Source: Propionibacteriaceae bacterium (GTDB lineage Bacteria; Actinomycetota; Actinomycetes; Propionibacteriales; Propionibacteriaceae). From it: a stretch of 40,471 nt of DNA. The first letter of the stretch is position 1. Every line of letters starts with the position of its first letter. The DNA lies in the NCBI GenBank assembly GCA_025965155.1, contig JAOPXN010000035.1, positions 1 through 40,471 of the forward strand, read 5' to 3'. A program made the position numbers and the translations under genes. Below the pieces are notes generated by a model. It did not search any database and was not told the DNA's origin. It saw nothing but the letters and a program-made list of their open reading frames with translations. Positions 15,188 through 24,159 of the stretch are shown one piece after another.

Positions 15188-16468
15188 GTGAAGATCATCG
15201 ACGGAATGAAAGCGCGGCTGACCACGCTTCAGGCGCGGGCCGCTGCCGCCGCCGCCGCCCGGGACGCCGAGCTGGACCATCCGCGTACCGTCCTGCTGGC
15301 CGCTGAGGTGATCCCCGGAGGCACGGACACGCCCGCAGCACGGATCAACACCCAGCCGGAGTCCGACAACTCGGTACCCCGCGGCCTCCAGATCGGCGCG
15401 AGCTGGGCCTGGCGTTTGATCGTGATCGCCGTGATGTTGTGGGGGCTGGGGTGGCTCGGCCGCTACCTGTCCGAAGTGATCGTGCCGCTTTCGGTGGCGA
15501 TCTTGTTGTGCGCGCTGCTGAGCCCGCTGTGCAATGCGTTGAAGCGCACCTGGATGCCGCGTGGATTGGCGGTGGCGGCCACCGTCATCGGTGGCTTCGT
15601 GCTGGTCAGCGGAGCCGTGACCTTGATCATCACCCAGATCGTCAGCCAGTCGGGAACCTTGGCGACCCAGGTGAGCACCGGCCTTGATCGGTTGGTCAAC
15701 TTCATCGAGACCAGCCCGCTGACCCGCCGGTTCGGCTACCAGCCCGGCCAGATCGACGAGTACGTCAACCGTCTACAAAGCTTTCTGGTCGACAGCAGCA
15801 GCACCATTGCCCGTTATGCTGCGGACATCGGTGCGTCGGTCGGGCACTTCCTGGCAGGGTTCGCGATCGCGATCTTCGCGCTGTTCTACTTCCTCTACGA
15901 CGGCCGCGGGATCTTCACGTTCCTGCTCAAGGCAGTGCCGCGGCACGCCCGCGACCGGGTCGACTATGCCGCCCAGCGCGGCTGGAGGTCACTGGTCGCG
16001 TACGTCCGCGCCACCATTCTGGTCGCGCTGGTGGACGCAGTCGGTGTGCTGATCGTCGCCTTGATCCTCGGTGTCCCGCTTGCGCCGGCGCTGGCTGCGC
16101 TGGTCTTCCTTGGCGCCTTCGTCCCGCTCGTCGGAGCGTTCGTGTCCGGCTTCCTGGCCGTCATCGTCGCACTGGTCGCGCTCGGCCCGATCAAGGCGTT
16201 GATCATGCTCGGCGGCATCATCTTGGTGATGCAGCTGGAGGGCCACGTGCTGCAGCCGTTCCTGCTGGGCCGCGCGGTCAAGCTGCACCCGTTGGCTGTC
16301 CTGATCGGGATCGCGATCGGGGTCATCGTCGCCGGCATCGTCGGCGCCCTGGTGTCCATCCCGGTGCTGGCCTTCGCCAAGACTTTCGTCCAGGGCCTTA
16401 CCCGGTACCACGATCACCCGCTCGACAGCCCGGTGGTCCAGGCGGACGAGACTCCGGCGCCGGCCTAG
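15188..16468 (+). CDS. AI-2E family transporter
   Basis: A 426-residue polytopic membrane protein of the AI-2E/UPF0118 permease family: about eight hydrophobic segments, with the long non-membrane stretch between helix 3 and helix 4 (roughly residues 155-215) typical of the family, and the C-terminal PLVGAFVSGFLAVIVALV and MQLEGHVLQPFLLGRAVKLHP signatures. Family members move quorum-signal AI-2, sodium/proton or other solutes; which applies here is unknown. The GTG at 15188 has AAGGAGG at ideal spacing. The polar N-terminal 75 residues precede the first helix. Divergent from the MFS gene. Confidence 0.88.
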   Translation: MKIIDGMKARLTTLQARAAAAAAARDAELDHPRTVLLAAEVIPGGTDTPAARINTQPESDNSVPRGLQIGASWAWRLIVIAVMLWGLGWLGRYLSEVIVPLSVAILLCALLSPLCNALKRTWMPRGLAVAATVIGGFVLVSGAVTLIITQIVSQSGTLATQVSTGLDRLVNFIETSPLTRRFGYQPGQIDEYVNRLQSFLVDSSSTIARYAADIGASVGHFLAGFAIAIFALFYFLYDGRGIFTFLLKAVPRHARDRVDYAAQRGWRSLVAYVRATILVALVDAVGVLIVALILGVPLAPALAALVFLGAFVPLVGAFVSGFLAVIVALVALGPIKALIMLGGIILVMQLEGHVLQPFLLGRAVKLHPLAVLIGIAIGVIVAGIVGALVSIPVLAFAKTFVQGLTRYHDHPLDSPVVQADETPAPA

Positions 16469-16531
16469 CCGCCTGTCGACCCGCCGAGGCAGGCCTAACG
16501 GCCGAACGACCGGGCCGGTGCCGGAGGTTCG

Positions 16532-17797
16532 TCAGAGCGCGGAGCCCTTCTTGTACTGGGAGTAGGAGATGTCCCAGTCAGTCCAGCCGTTGCCCTGCTC
16601 CAGTCCGCGTGCGGTTCCGGTGGTGATCACCGGGTCGCCGATCTTTACCTGGTTGAACAGCCACTCGGCGTCGGCCGTGCTCATCCCGATGCAGCCATGG
16701 CTGGCGTTCACCCGGCCGAAGTTCGCACCGTTCCATGGCGCCGCATGCAGAAACTCTCCAGAGGAAGTGACCCGCAGCGCGTACTTCACCTTGAGGTCGT
16801 AGGCCTCAGGGGAGTTCTTCGAGATGCCGATCGTCTCCGACGCCATCCGGGTTTGCTCCAGCTTGGCCATGACCAGCTTCGAGCCGCTGCGGGAGATGAA
16901 CCCGGACTTGCCGCCGCTGACCGGAATCGTCCGGGCCAGGCTGCCGTCGACGTACACCTTGGCCTTCTTGCTGGAGAGGTCCACCTTGGTCACCACCGAG
17001 CGTCCGATCGTGAACGACGTGCTGGCCGAGTTCTGCCCGTAGATACCGCCGCCGGCGTTGACCCCGTTCAGGTCAGCCTGCACCTTGACCGCGGTACCGG
17101 ACTTCCAGTACGTCTTCGGCCGGTAGTGGACCTCGGTGTCGCTGTACCAGTGCCAGCTCCCCGGTTGGGCCGGGCTCGAGCTGACGGAGAGATGCTTCTC
17201 GACCTCAGCGCGGTCGGTGACCGGGACATCGAAGGTGAGGACGACCGGCATCCCGACCCCGACGGTGGTGTCGGTCAGCGGGAACAGGCTGGGGTACGTC
17301 TGCTGGTCCAGGGTCAGGGCCCGAGTGGAGAAGGTGCTCTCCGAGGTCGACTCGACCCGGTCCGCCGCGTTGGTGCCGCTCATCACCAGCCGGTACCGAG
17401 CGGCCGGATCCAACCGGCCGGTCGCAGTCCAGCTCGTCCGGTCCTTGCTCAGCTCACCGGGGACCGTGACGGTCTGCGGCTTGCCGGCTTTGTCCTTGCC
17501 CTTGTGCGACAGCGACACCTTCGACAGCGTGCCAGCCTTGGCCCGTACAAAGACCAGGGTGTCGACCTGAACGTTCTTCGCCCCGTCCGCCACATTCGGC
17601 GTCATCAACAGAGTTGGCACGGCCGGTGAGGGCGTGCTGGGCGTCTTTGTCGAACTGCTGTGAGGGGACTCAGACGATCCGGGCAGGGCCGAACCGGTCT
17701 GGTTGGCGGGCACCACACCGCAGCCGGCCAAGCCCGCCGCGAGCGCCACTGCGCCGAGCACCACGAAGCGGCGGCGAAAAAGTGTCTCCGACTGCAT
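16532..17797 (-). CDS. L,D-transpeptidase lipoprotein (YkuD domain)
   Basis: A 421-residue secreted lipoprotein: RRR, hydrophobic segment and lipobox LAGCG in the first 30 residues, a Ser/Thr/Pro linker, two Ig-like domains (about 60-270) and a C-terminal YkuD catalytic domain with the HGCIGMS motif containing the nucleophile cysteine. Such enzymes make 3-3 cross-links between stem peptides of peptidoglycan, as LdtMt2 of mycobacteria does, which has the same domain order. The ATG at 17797 gives a proper signal peptide; the in-frame start at 17839 would bury it. Convergent with the AI-2E gene; the 63-bp gap holds only a weak GCCTG/CAGGC hairpin. Confidence 0.93.
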   Translation of the reverse strand: MQSETLFRRRFVVLGAVALAAGLAGCGVVPANQTGSALPGSSESPHSSSTKTPSTPSPAVPTLLMTPNVADGAKNVQVDTLVFVRAKAGTLSKVSLSHKGKDKAGKPQTVTVPGELSKDRTSWTATGRLDPAARYRLVMSGTNAADRVESTSESTFSTRALTLDQQTYPSLFPLTDTTVGVGMPVVLTFDVPVTDRAEVEKHLSVSSSPAQPGSWHWYSDTEVHYRPKTYWKSGTAVKVQADLNGVNAGGGIYGQNSASTSFTIGRSVVTKVDLSSKKAKVYVDGSLARTIPVSGGKSGFISRSGSKLVMAKLEQTRMASETIGISKNSPEAYDLKVKYALRVTSSGEFLHAAPWNGANFGRVNASHGCIGMSTADAEWLFNQVKIGDPVITTGTARGLEQGNGWTDWDISYSQYKKGSAL

Positions 17798-18026
17798 GTA
17801 CGTCCTCTGCTTCCGGCGGATCGGCTGTCCGGTTCCCATTGGTCCTACGCCCTCGGTGGACCTTTGGTTGCCGACCAGGCCGACTAGTTCTCCTAAGCGG
17901 CGTGGGTACGCCAGCGGACCTCGCGCGAGGGCCCCAACGGCGCCGTCGGCAGCCAGTAGGCCCGTGTCCGCCTTACCAATGTGCCATCCGTACCGCGGAT
18001 TTTCCTAATGCAGGCGGCGCCGCACC

Positions 18027-18047
18027 GGGCGAGGACGGGCCCCGCCC
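18027..18047 (-). terminator. Putative terminator after the DHA2 exporter
   Basis: On the minus strand GGGCGGGG-CCCGT-CCTCGCCC can form an 8-bp stem with one G-U pair, 11 bp after the exporter stop codon. There is no T-run. The rest of the 260-bp spacer before the L,D-transpeptidase gene holds no gene that I can see; it must contain that gene's promoter. Confidence 0.45.
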
Positions 18048-18058
18048 TGGTACAGGAG

Positions 18059-19705
18059 TCAGTGGGCCATCGGCGCGAGCGCCGCGTCCTCCGACTCGCT
18101 CGCGGGCTCGGCCCCGGGTGTCGCGGAGCGACCGGCCAGCGGCTTCTCGCGCATGGTCAGGGCGATCACGAACGCCACCGCCATGAACGGAACCGCGATC
18201 AGGAACACGTCGTCCATCGACTCGGTGAAGGCGGTCAACACCCAGGTCTTGACCGGCTCCGGCAGCGACCGGATGGCGGTGATGTCGTTCACCGACCCCG
18301 TCGCTGCGCCCAGCTGGGCCTGCGCGTCGGCCGGGATGACCTCGCTCAAATGTGTCGCCAGCCGGGTGTTCAGGATCGCGCCGAACAGTGCCGTGCCGAG
18401 CGCACCGCCCATCGAACGGAAGAAGGTCACCGATGCCGTGGCGGTACCCATGTGGCGCCGGTCCACCGAGTTCTGTACGGCGGTGACGACCACCTGCATG
18501 GTGAGACCAAGGCCAAGACCGAAGCCGAACATATACAGCGCGATCACCGAGTACGCGGTGTCCACCGCGAGCCTCGACAGCGCGAACAAGGCACCGCCCA
18601 CAATCAGCGACCCGGCGATGGGCATCCACTTGTAGCGGCCCGTACGCGACATGATCTGACCGCCGCCAATCGAGGTGACGAACATGCCGCCGACCAGCGG
18701 CAGCATGGCCAGGCCGGACTCAGTGGCACTGAATCCCTTGACGGCCTGGAGGTAGATCGGCAGGTAGATCAAGCCGCCGAACATACCGATACCCATGATC
18801 ATCGCGAAGATGATGTTGGAGGTGAACGTCCAGTGGCTGAACAGCTCCATCGGGATGATCGGCTCAGAAACCCTGTGCTCAACGAAGACGAAGAGCGCCC
18901 CCAGCACGACGGTGGCAACCAACAGGCCGACGCCGAGGGGGGACAGCCAGCCTTCGTCCGGGCCGGCCCAGCTGAGGTAGAGGATCAAGCTGGTGACCGA
19001 ACCCACGATGGTGGCCGCGCCGAGGTAGTCGACGGAGGCTTCCCGTTTGACGTGGTGCAGCTTCAGCGCCATCGAGGTGACGATCAGTGCCACGATGCCG
19101 ATCGGGATGTTGATGAAGAAGATCCACTCCCAGCCGAGGTGGTCGGTGAACAGCCCGCCCAGCAGCGGACCTGCGACCGATGAGACGCCGAACACAGCGC
19201 CGAAGAGACCCTGGTACTTGCCACGCTCTCGCGGCGGGATGACGTCACCGATGACCGCGAGCGCCAGCGACATCAGGCCGCCACCACCAAGGCCCTGGAT
19301 GGCCCGGCCGATGATCATTACCTCGATGTTCGGGGCGAACCCGCAGATCACCGAGCCGACCAGGAAGACCACGATCGCGGCCTGGTAGACCGGGCGCCGG
19401 CCGAGCAGGTCGGAGATCTTGCCCCACAGCGGGGTCGCGGCGGTCGAGGTCAGCAGGTACGCGGTGACCACCCAGGACAGCTTGTCCAGCCCGCCGAGCT
19501 CTGAGGTTATCTTCGGCAGCGCGACGCCGACGATGCTCTGGTCGAGCGCAGCCAGAAACATGCCGGCCATCAGGCCGCCCATCACGACCAGGATCTGCTT
19601 GTGGCTCAGGAACTCACCTTCGGCAGGAGCCGGGGCGCTGGCCGTGGTCGGCTGCTTCGACGGGGTGTCCTCGACCAGGGCACGCCGGGGCGCAGGTTGT
19701 CTCAT
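18059..19705 (-). CDS. DHA2-family drug:proton antiporter, 14-helix MFS exporter
   Basis: A 548-residue MFS protein of the EmrB/QacA (DHA2) type with about 14 membrane segments. Diagnostic parts are the motif [17 protein letters not shown] in helix 1, [27 protein letters not shown] covering helix 2 and the A-motif, [22 protein letters not shown], and [25 protein letters not shown], the helix 5 antiporter motif. It probably exports lipophilic drugs or toxic metabolites. Its ATG shares one base with the MarR stop (TGATG), so expression is coupled to the regulator. Confidence 0.92.
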   Translation of the reverse strand: MRQPAPRRALVEDTPSKQPTTASAPAPAEGEFLSHKQILVVMGGLMAGMFLAALDQSIVGVALPKITSELGGLDKLSWVVTAYLLTSTAATPLWGKISDLLGRRPVYQAAIVVFLVGSVICGFAPNIEVMIIGRAIQGLGGGGLMSLALAVIGDVIPPRERGKYQGLFGAVFGVSSVAGPLLGGLFTDHLGWEWIFFINIPIGIVALIVTSMALKLHHVKREASVDYLGAATIVGSVTSLILYLSWAGPDEGWLSPLGVGLLVATVVLGALFVFVEHRVSEPIIPMELFSHWTFTSNIIFAMIMGIGMFGGLIYLPIYLQAVKGFSATESGLAMLPLVGGMFVTSIGGGQIMSRTGRYKWMPIAGSLIVGGALFALSRLAVDTAYSVIALYMFGFGLGLGLTMQVVVTAVQNSVDRRHMGTATASVTFFRSMGGALGTALFGAILNTRLATHLSEVIPADAQAQLGAATGSVNDITAIRSLPEPVKTWVLTAFTESMDDVFLIAVPFMAVAFVIALTMREKPLAGRSATPGAEPASESEDAALAPMAH

Positions 19706-20175
19706 CAGTGTTGCTCCAGTTCTGCCGTGATGTGCTCGATATCGCCCACGAAGCGGGCAAGAAGTTTGTCGAGGGCCTCGATGTCGTCGCGGTCCCAGTG
19801 CTCCAGGGTCTCGCTCAGCAGCTGATGCCGACGGGCGATGCTTTCCTCGAGCAGGCCTCGGCCCTGCGGGGTGAGGGCCACTTGCTGGGCGCGGCCGTCG
19901 TCGGGATGTGCCGAGCGATCGACCAGGCCGGCCTTGTCCAGCTGCTGGACGTGACGGGAGACAGTGGAGGTGTCGAGACCGGCGAGGGCGGCGAGGTCGG
20001 TGACGCGCATGGCGCCGTGAGAGTGCAGGGCCTTCAGCAGTGCATAGGTGCCCAGGTCAACCTTGTCTCCGTGAACCCGCTGACGCATCAGCCGACCGAT
20101 GGACATCAGGGAACTGAGCACTGACTCCTCGGGGGTACGCAATCCACTTCCGACGGGATCCGCCTTTGTTTGCAT
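19705..20175 (-). CDS. MarR-family transcriptional regulator
   Basis: A 156-residue winged-helix MarR protein: [47 protein letters not shown] is the helix-turn-helix and [19 protein letters not shown] the wing with the family's conserved D-x-R. It is expected to repress itself and the exporter until a ligand binds. I choose the ATG at 20175 over 20211, because the longer reading runs through the promoter and operator. A TATGTT -10 lies 6 nt before this ATG and no ribosome site is visible, so the transcript is probably leaderless. Confidence 0.9.
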   Translation of the reverse strand: MQTKADPVGSGLRTPEESVLSSLMSIGRLMRQRVHGDKVDLGTYALLKALHSHGAMRVTDLAALAGLDTSTVSRHVQQLDKAGLVDRSAHPDDGRAQQVALTPQGRGLLEESIARRHQLLSETLEHWDRDDIEALDKLLARFVGDIEHITAELEQH

Positions 20176-20211
20176 ACGGCAAACATACAAGTACTTGCAT
20201 TCTGCATGCAA
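20170..20211 (-). promoter_or_regulatory. marR-exporter promoter with nested operator repeats
   Basis: On the minus strand TTGCAT (20211-20206) and TATGTT (20187-20182) are 18 nt apart. The region holds TTGCAT-N5-ATGCAA (20195-20211), the palindrome CAAGTACTTG (20188-20197) and a further ATGCAA that includes the start codon (20175-20170). These overlap the whole promoter, as expected for a MarR-type self-repressed operon. Confidence 0.7.
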
Positions 20212-20273
20212 CTTGGCACTCGGCCCCGCATCCAGGCATCACCCTGGCTCACCCCTGAAATAGAAGCAACACC

Positions 20274-20302
20274 TTTCGTATCTGTAAAAATCGTTTTAGA
20301 TT
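20274..20302 (+). promoter_or_regulatory. Promoter of the DUF4097-like gene
   Basis: TTTCGT (20274-20279) and TAGATT (20297-20302) are 17 nt apart in an unusually AT-rich patch. The ATG at 20309 lies 6 nt after the -10, so transcription and translation should begin at about the same base. It is divergent from the marR promoter. Confidence 0.5.
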
Positions 20303-20308
20303 CTGGGC

Positions 20309-21367
20309 ATGAGCACCTCACCCGAAATGAGCACGATCCTGCAGGAACTCGCTGCAGGTCGCATCGACGCCGCTGAAGCGGCCCGCCGGATCGACGCCAT
20401 GGATGCACCCCGGTCGACCTCGACTCCGTCCAGCACCTTCTTCGAGCCACACTCCGCGGCTACCCCAGCGGAGGACGAGGCCGCTGCCGAGCCGAGCAAC
20501 GACGAGCTCGCCGACCACGACCGCCCTCAAGACGTCTGGGCCGAAGCGACCGACCGTCCGCAGCACGCCACGTACACCACGGAGCCGTTTGCACCCGCAA
20601 GCTCCAACGACGCAAACGATGCGAAGGACACCAAGCCTGCGAGCTCGACGGGGACGGCCTCCGACGCCCCTGCAGCGGAACGGGGCAGGAGCAAGCCGGT
20701 GAACACCGGAGGGGTCGAACGGATCTCCATCCGGGCGGTCGGCCGCCGGGTCCGGGTCGTCGGTGAGCCCGCGGTGGTCACTGTGTCCGCGGACGGGCCA
20801 CATGTGCTCCGCCGCAACGGCTCGGTTCTGGAGATCTCCAGCGATGGCGAGATGGGCGCCTCGCTCGACGGCTTCAGCATTCTGCGGGCGACCCGGAGTC
20901 TTGACGACATCCGGTCGCTCGGCCTGGGCAAGGAGCTGTTCCTTCGGGTCAACCCAGCCATCGTGGTCGACGCTGAGGTCACCGCCGGAAGCCTCAGCAC
21001 CGAGGGCATCTCGCACCTCGGCAAGATCCGGGTCACCGCTGGCGGAGCCAAGCTGCTCGACGTCGGCCAGATCGAGGATGCGCTGATCCAGGCTGGCCAG
21101 GCCACCATCAAGGGTGCTTTCACCACCGGCCGCTCCCGGATCCGGGCCGAGTCCGGATCGCTGTCCATCCAGCTGGCCGACGAGTCGAACGTCACCGTGA
21201 CCGGAGAGTCCCAGCTCGGCAAGGTCAGCTGGTCTGGTGGGCACACCGGTGCCGGCGACGAGGTCGTGATGGGCAACGGCAGCGCCAAGCTGGACGTCGA
21301 GGTCGTGATGGGTCACGCCCAGGTGAAGGTCGGGTCCGAGCCCAGGGCCGGGGCCGGGTCGGAATGA
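20309..21367 (+). CDS. DUF4097-like beta-repeat protein with an N-terminal SHOCT-like helix
   Basis: A 352-residue protein in three parts. Residues 8-30 (ILQELAAGRIDAAEAARRI) are a SHOCT-like helical hairpin of the kind at the N-terminus of YvlB/LiaX-type proteins. Residues about 32-130 are an acidic, Ala/Ser/Thr-rich linker. From about 135 on, repeated short strands (ISIRAVGRRVRVVGEPAVVTVSADG, then VDAEVTAGSLSTEGISHLGKIRV and following) resemble the DUF4097 adhesin-like beta fold. No signal peptide or membrane helix is seen, so it is probably cytoplasmic. Its stop overlaps the DUF2089 start by 4 nt; such pairs are linked to envelope stress in other bacteria, which is only an inference here. 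Confidence 0.75.
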   Translation: MSTSPEMSTILQELAAGRIDAAEAARRIDAMDAPRSTSTPSSTFFEPHSAATPAEDEAAAEPSNDELADHDRPQDVWAEATDRPQHATYTTEPFAPASSNDANDAKDTKPASSTGTASDAPAAERGRSKPVNTGGVERISIRAVGRRVRVVGEPAVVTVSADGPHVLRRNGSVLEISSDGEMGASLDGFSILRATRSLDDIRSLGLGKELFLRVNPAIVVDAEVTAGSLSTEGISHLGKIRVTAGGAKLLDVGQIEDALIQAGQATIKGAFTTGRSRIRAESGSLSIQLADESNVTVTGESQLGKVSWSGGHTGAGDEVVMGNGSAKLDVEVVMGHAQVKVGSEPRAGAGSE

Positions 21368-21771
21368 CCGACCGGGCGTACCGTCCGCACGACCGGCGAA
21401 GTGACGAGCACCGCGCACCGGCGGACTGTCCGGTGTGCGGTGACCGTCTGGCGGTAACCCGGCTGGGCTGCGGGTCCTGCGGTACGGAGCTCGCCGGCAT
21501 CTTTGCGCCGTGCGAGTTCTGTGCCCTGGACGACAAGGAGAGGGAGATCCTGCGGGTCTTCTTGACCTCGCGCGGCAACATGCGCGAGGTCGAGAAGCAC
21601 CTGGGCGTGTCCTACCCGACCACGCGCCTCCGGTTCACCCAGCTGCTGGAGAAGCTGGGACTGTCCGGGGAGTCCGAGCCGACCGTACTAACGCGCGATC
21701 AGGTGCTCAGCGAAGTGGCCTCCGGGGCGTTGACGCCAGCCGAGGCTCAGCGACTGCTGGAGTCGCTTTGA
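21364..21771 (+). CDS. DUF2089 family protein: zinc ribbon, HTH and SHOCT-like tail
   Basis: A 135-residue protein. CPVCGD (22-27) and CGSCG (36-40) are a four-cysteine zinc ribbon; CEFC (50-53) adds two more cysteines. Residues 55-100 (DDKEREILRVFLTSRGNMREVEKHLGVSYPTTRLRF) are a helix-turn-helix. The tail LSEVASGALTPAEAQRLLESL is a SHOCT-like hairpin resembling the N-terminus of its upstream partner. Probably a DNA-binding regulator of the pair. ATG start in a 4-nt overlap with the preceding gene. Convergent with greA, 11 bp apart. Confidence 0.87.
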   Translation: MTDRAYRPHDRRSDEHRAPADCPVCGDRLAVTRLGCGSCGTELAGIFAPCEFCALDDKEREILRVFLTSRGNMREVEKHLGVSYPTTRLRFTQLLEKLGLSGESEPTVLTRDQVLSEVASGALTPAEAQRLLESL

Positions 21772-21782
21772 CCGTCGGGGTC

Positions 21783-22295
21783 TCAGCCCTTGAAGACCTC
21801 TACGCCGACGATGGTGACGTTGATCGGGCGGCCGTTCGGAGCGTCGTAGCTCACTGAGTCGCCCTTCTTCTTCCCGAGGATCGCCGCCCCCAGCGGGGAC
21901 TGTGGGCTGTAGACGTTGGTCTCGTCCACAGCCTCGTCGAGGCCGAGAAGCTCGCGGGAGCCGAGAAGGAAGGTGTCGGTGTCGGCCTCGTCGCCATCAA
22001 AAGCGATAGTGACCTGCGTGCCAGGGGCCACAACGTCGGCATTGGCGGGCGCCTCGCCCACCTGAGCCCGGCGCAGCATGTCGGCCAGCTGCCGGATTCG
22101 GGCTTCCTGCTTACCCTGTTCCTCGCGGGCAGCGTGGTACCCGCCGTTCTCCTTCAGGTCACCTTCGTCGCGGGCGGCCGCAATCTTTCCGGTGATATCG
22201 GCGCGACCGGCACCGGAGAGGTAGTGCAGCTCCTCCTGGAGCTTGTCGTACGCCTCTTGGGTCAACCAGATCGCTTGCGCGGTATTTTCGGACAT
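21783..22295 (-). CDS. greA: Transcription elongation factor GreA
   Basis: A 170-residue Gre factor. It enters the RNA polymerase secondary channel and stimulates cleavage of backtracked RNA. The coiled-coil tip with the acidic pair is ARDEGDLKENGGYHAAREEQ (Asp43, Glu44) and the C-terminal FKBP-like domain includes SPLGAAILGKKKGDSVSY. The ATG at 22295 is 6 nt after a TAGGCT -10 (22307-22302) with no ribosome site, suggesting leaderless expression although the DUF4307 gene ends only 17 bp upstream. Same position as Rv1080c of M. tuberculosis. Confidence 0.96.
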   Translation of the reverse strand: MSENTAQAIWLTQEAYDKLQEELHYLSGAGRADITGKIAAARDEGDLKENGGYHAAREEQGKQEARIRQLADMLRRAQVGEAPANADVVAPGTQVTIAFDGDEADTDTFLLGSRELLGLDEAVDETNVYSPQSPLGAAILGKKKGDSVSYDAPNGRPINVTIVGVEVFKG

Positions 22296-22312
22296 CAGGA
22301 AAGCCTAGCAAG

Positions 22313-22711
22313 TCAGCCTGTCTGGTTACACCCTTTGACCGAGGCTGAGGTCGCGCGGCGCACGGTCGTGAGAGATATCGTCACATCGACGAGTCGCTCG
22401 GCGGTGGCAGCGACGGGGACGTGCTGCTCCGCGACACGGTCGAAGTCGGTGGACTGGGCGACCAGCAAGCAGCTGACCGGGACCGAGGGGTCCCGCCGGT
22501 CGACGGTCATGGTGACGTCGATCCGCGTGTCGGAGATCACCTGGTAGCCGAGAACCCGACCTGAGACTGCCGGAGCGGAGTGCACCGTGGCTGACCAGAT
22601 CAACCATCCCAGCGACACTGCAGCCAGCACGCCGATAAGGCTGATCAGCACGGGGCGCGGCACCCGAGACTTCGGATAGCGCTGCCGCAGGCGTTCGGCT
22701 GTGTCGTTCAC
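22313..22711 (-). CDS. DUF4307 membrane protein
   Basis: A 132-residue protein with a basic N-terminus, one membrane helix (about residues 20-42, PVLISLIGVLAAVSLGWLIW) and an extracytoplasmic beta-rich domain with the conserved VISDTRIDVTMTVDR and CLLVAQSTDFDRVAEQHVPV segments of DUF4307. The GTG at 22711 is chosen because the reading then begins with a normal short cytoplasmic tail; the upstream part overlaps the divergent mca gene. Position between greA and mca matches Rv1081c. Function unknown; the constant link with mca suggests a role in thiol or envelope homeostasis, as inference. Confidence 0.85.
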   Translation of the reverse strand: MNDTAERLRQRYPKSRVPRPVLISLIGVLAAVSLGWLIWSATVHSAPAVSGRVLGYQVISDTRIDVTMTVDRRDPSVPVSCLLVAQSTDFDRVAEQHVPVAATAERLVDVTISLTTVRRATSASVKGCNQTG

Positions 22712-22822
22712 CCCTCTATTGTGCCCAGTTCTCGACAGGTGCTCAGTCCTGCACTGGTCGTCAGTTCTCGGGGCAGGGGACGAGTCGGCATCAGCCGGGC
22801 CGACGTGGCAACATTGTCCCCC

Positions 22823-23770
22823 ATGACCCACCCGCACCACAGCGTCGAGCCGGTCCGCGTGGACCAGGCCGGCGAGAGCCTTCGACTGCTGCACGTCCAT
22901 GCGCACCCCGACGACGAGTCCAGCAAGGGCGCTGCGACGACGGCGCGGTACGTCGCTGAAGGCGTCAAGGTGATGGTGGCGACCTGCACCGGTGGCGAGC
23001 GCGGCTCGATCCTGAACCCGGCGATGGACCGTCCGGACATCCTCGACAACATCGCCGACATCCGGCGGCAGGAGATGGACCGGGCGCGGGAGATTCTCGG
23101 CATCGAGCAGGTCTGGCTGGGCTTCGTGGATTCAGGGCTGCCCGAGGGTGAGCCGCTGCCGCCGCTGCCGGAGGGCTGCTTCGCCACGATTGACCTGGTA
23201 GAGGCGGTTGCTCCGCTGGTCAAGGTGATCCGCGAGTTCCGCCCGCACGTCGTCACCACGTACGACGAGAACGGCGGCTATCCGCACCCCGACCACATAA
23301 AGTGCCACCAGATCAGCGTCGCGGCGTTCGATGCCGCCGGCGACCCGGACGCGTATCCCGAGCTGGGGGAGCCCTGGCAGCCGCTGAAGCTCTACTACCA
23401 GTTCACCTTCCACCGTGACCGCATCGTCGCTCTGGACGAGGCGATGCAGGCCCGAGGCCTGGAGTCGCCGTACCGGGAGCGGCTGGCGGAGTGGCAACCC
23501 GACCCCGAGCATCAGCGGCGGCTGACCACCCGGGTCCCCACGGCGGAGTACTTCCACGTACGGGATCAAGCCTTGCTTGCCCACGCCACCCAGATCGACC
23601 CAGAGGGAGCGTGGTTCACGGTTCCGCTGGAGGTCCACAAGCAGGCCTGGCCGACGGAGGACTTCCAGCTGGTCAAGAGCATGGTGGAAACGTCGCTGCC
23701 CGAGGACGACCTGTTCGCCGGGATTGCGGTGGCGGCACAAGATGGCAACCTGAGTAGAGTGCGAGTATGA
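22823..23770 (+). CDS. mca: Mycothiol S-conjugate amidase
   Basis: A 315-residue zinc amidase of the LmbE/PIG-L fold. The metal-binding AHPDDE is at 27-32 and the third ligand is in PHPDHIKCH (about 155). Mca cleaves mycothiol S-conjugates of alkylating agents and antibiotics to a mercapturic acid, which is exported, plus GlcN-Ins, which is recycled. The related deacetylase MshB is shorter and lacks the C-terminal part present here (EYFHVRDQALLAHATQIDP), favouring Mca. The ATG at 22823 puts the catalytic domain at the usual distance. Overlaps the next gene by 4 nt. Confidence 0.94.
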   Translation: MTHPHHSVEPVRVDQAGESLRLLHVHAHPDDESSKGAATTARYVAEGVKVMVATCTGGERGSILNPAMDRPDILDNIADIRRQEMDRAREILGIEQVWLGFVDSGLPEGEPLPPLPEGCFATIDLVEAVAPLVKVIREFRPHVVTTYDENGGYPHPDHIKCHQISVAAFDAAGDPDAYPELGEPWQPLKLYYQFTFHRDRIVALDEAMQARGLESPYRERLAEWQPDPEHQRRLTTRVPTAEYFHVRDQALLAHATQIDPEGAWFTVPLEVHKQAWPTEDFQLVKSMVETSLPEDDLFAGIAVAAQDGNLSRVRV

Positions 23771-24054
23771 CCCTGCTGGAGATTGACCCGAACGTGGTCA
23801 AACCGGGCTGGACGCCACTGATCATTACGATCGTGCTGGCTGCGGTGATGGTGTTTTTGTTCCTCAGCATGCGCCACCAGTTCCGCAAGATCAGCGTGCC
23901 GGACGACCGGACCCCGACAGACGCTCCGTCGTCAGCGACGCCGTCGGCTGGCGCTCCGTCGACACCGGCGTCCTCGGCCGCCGGCACCACCCGCGATGAC
24001 CTGGAGCATCCCACCGACTCCGGCCGGCGTGGTGGGTCCCGCTCAGAGGGGTAA
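23767..24054 (+). CDS. Small single-pass membrane protein, Rv1083-like
   Basis: A 95-residue protein with one helix at about 17-34 (PLIITIVLAAVMVFLFLSM), a short basic stretch (RHQFRKI) and a disordered Ser/Thr/Ala/Pro-rich tail. Its ATG overlaps the mca stop by 4 nt, so it is co-translated. M. tuberculosis carries a comparable small protein, Rv1083, directly after mca. It may be a membrane partner of Mca; no function is established to my knowledge. Confidence 0.85.
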   Translation: MTLLEIDPNVVKPGWTPLIITIVLAAVMVFLFLSMRHQFRKISVPDDRTPTDAPSSATPSAGAPSTPASSAAGTTRDDLEHPTDSGRRGGSRSEG

Positions 24055-24080
24055 GACTCCATATTTCTTCTGCCGGCACG

Positions 24081-24110
24081 TTGACCGACGGCCGATGTGA
24101 GCGTTAACAT
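24081..24110 (+). promoter_or_regulatory. araDA promoter with a LacI-type operator
   Basis: TTGACC (24081-24086) and TAACAT (24105-24110) are 18 nt apart. TGTGAGCGTTAACA (24096-24109) fits the TGTnAnCGnTnACA form of LacI/GalR-family operators and overlaps the -10, so a sugar-responsive repressor (AraR-like) probably controls the operon. No such regulator gene is in the window. Confidence 0.65.
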
Positions 24111-24159
24111 GCGCGTATCAGGTTGAGGCAGCCGTCCGCACTCTCGAAGGAGCCCAGGC

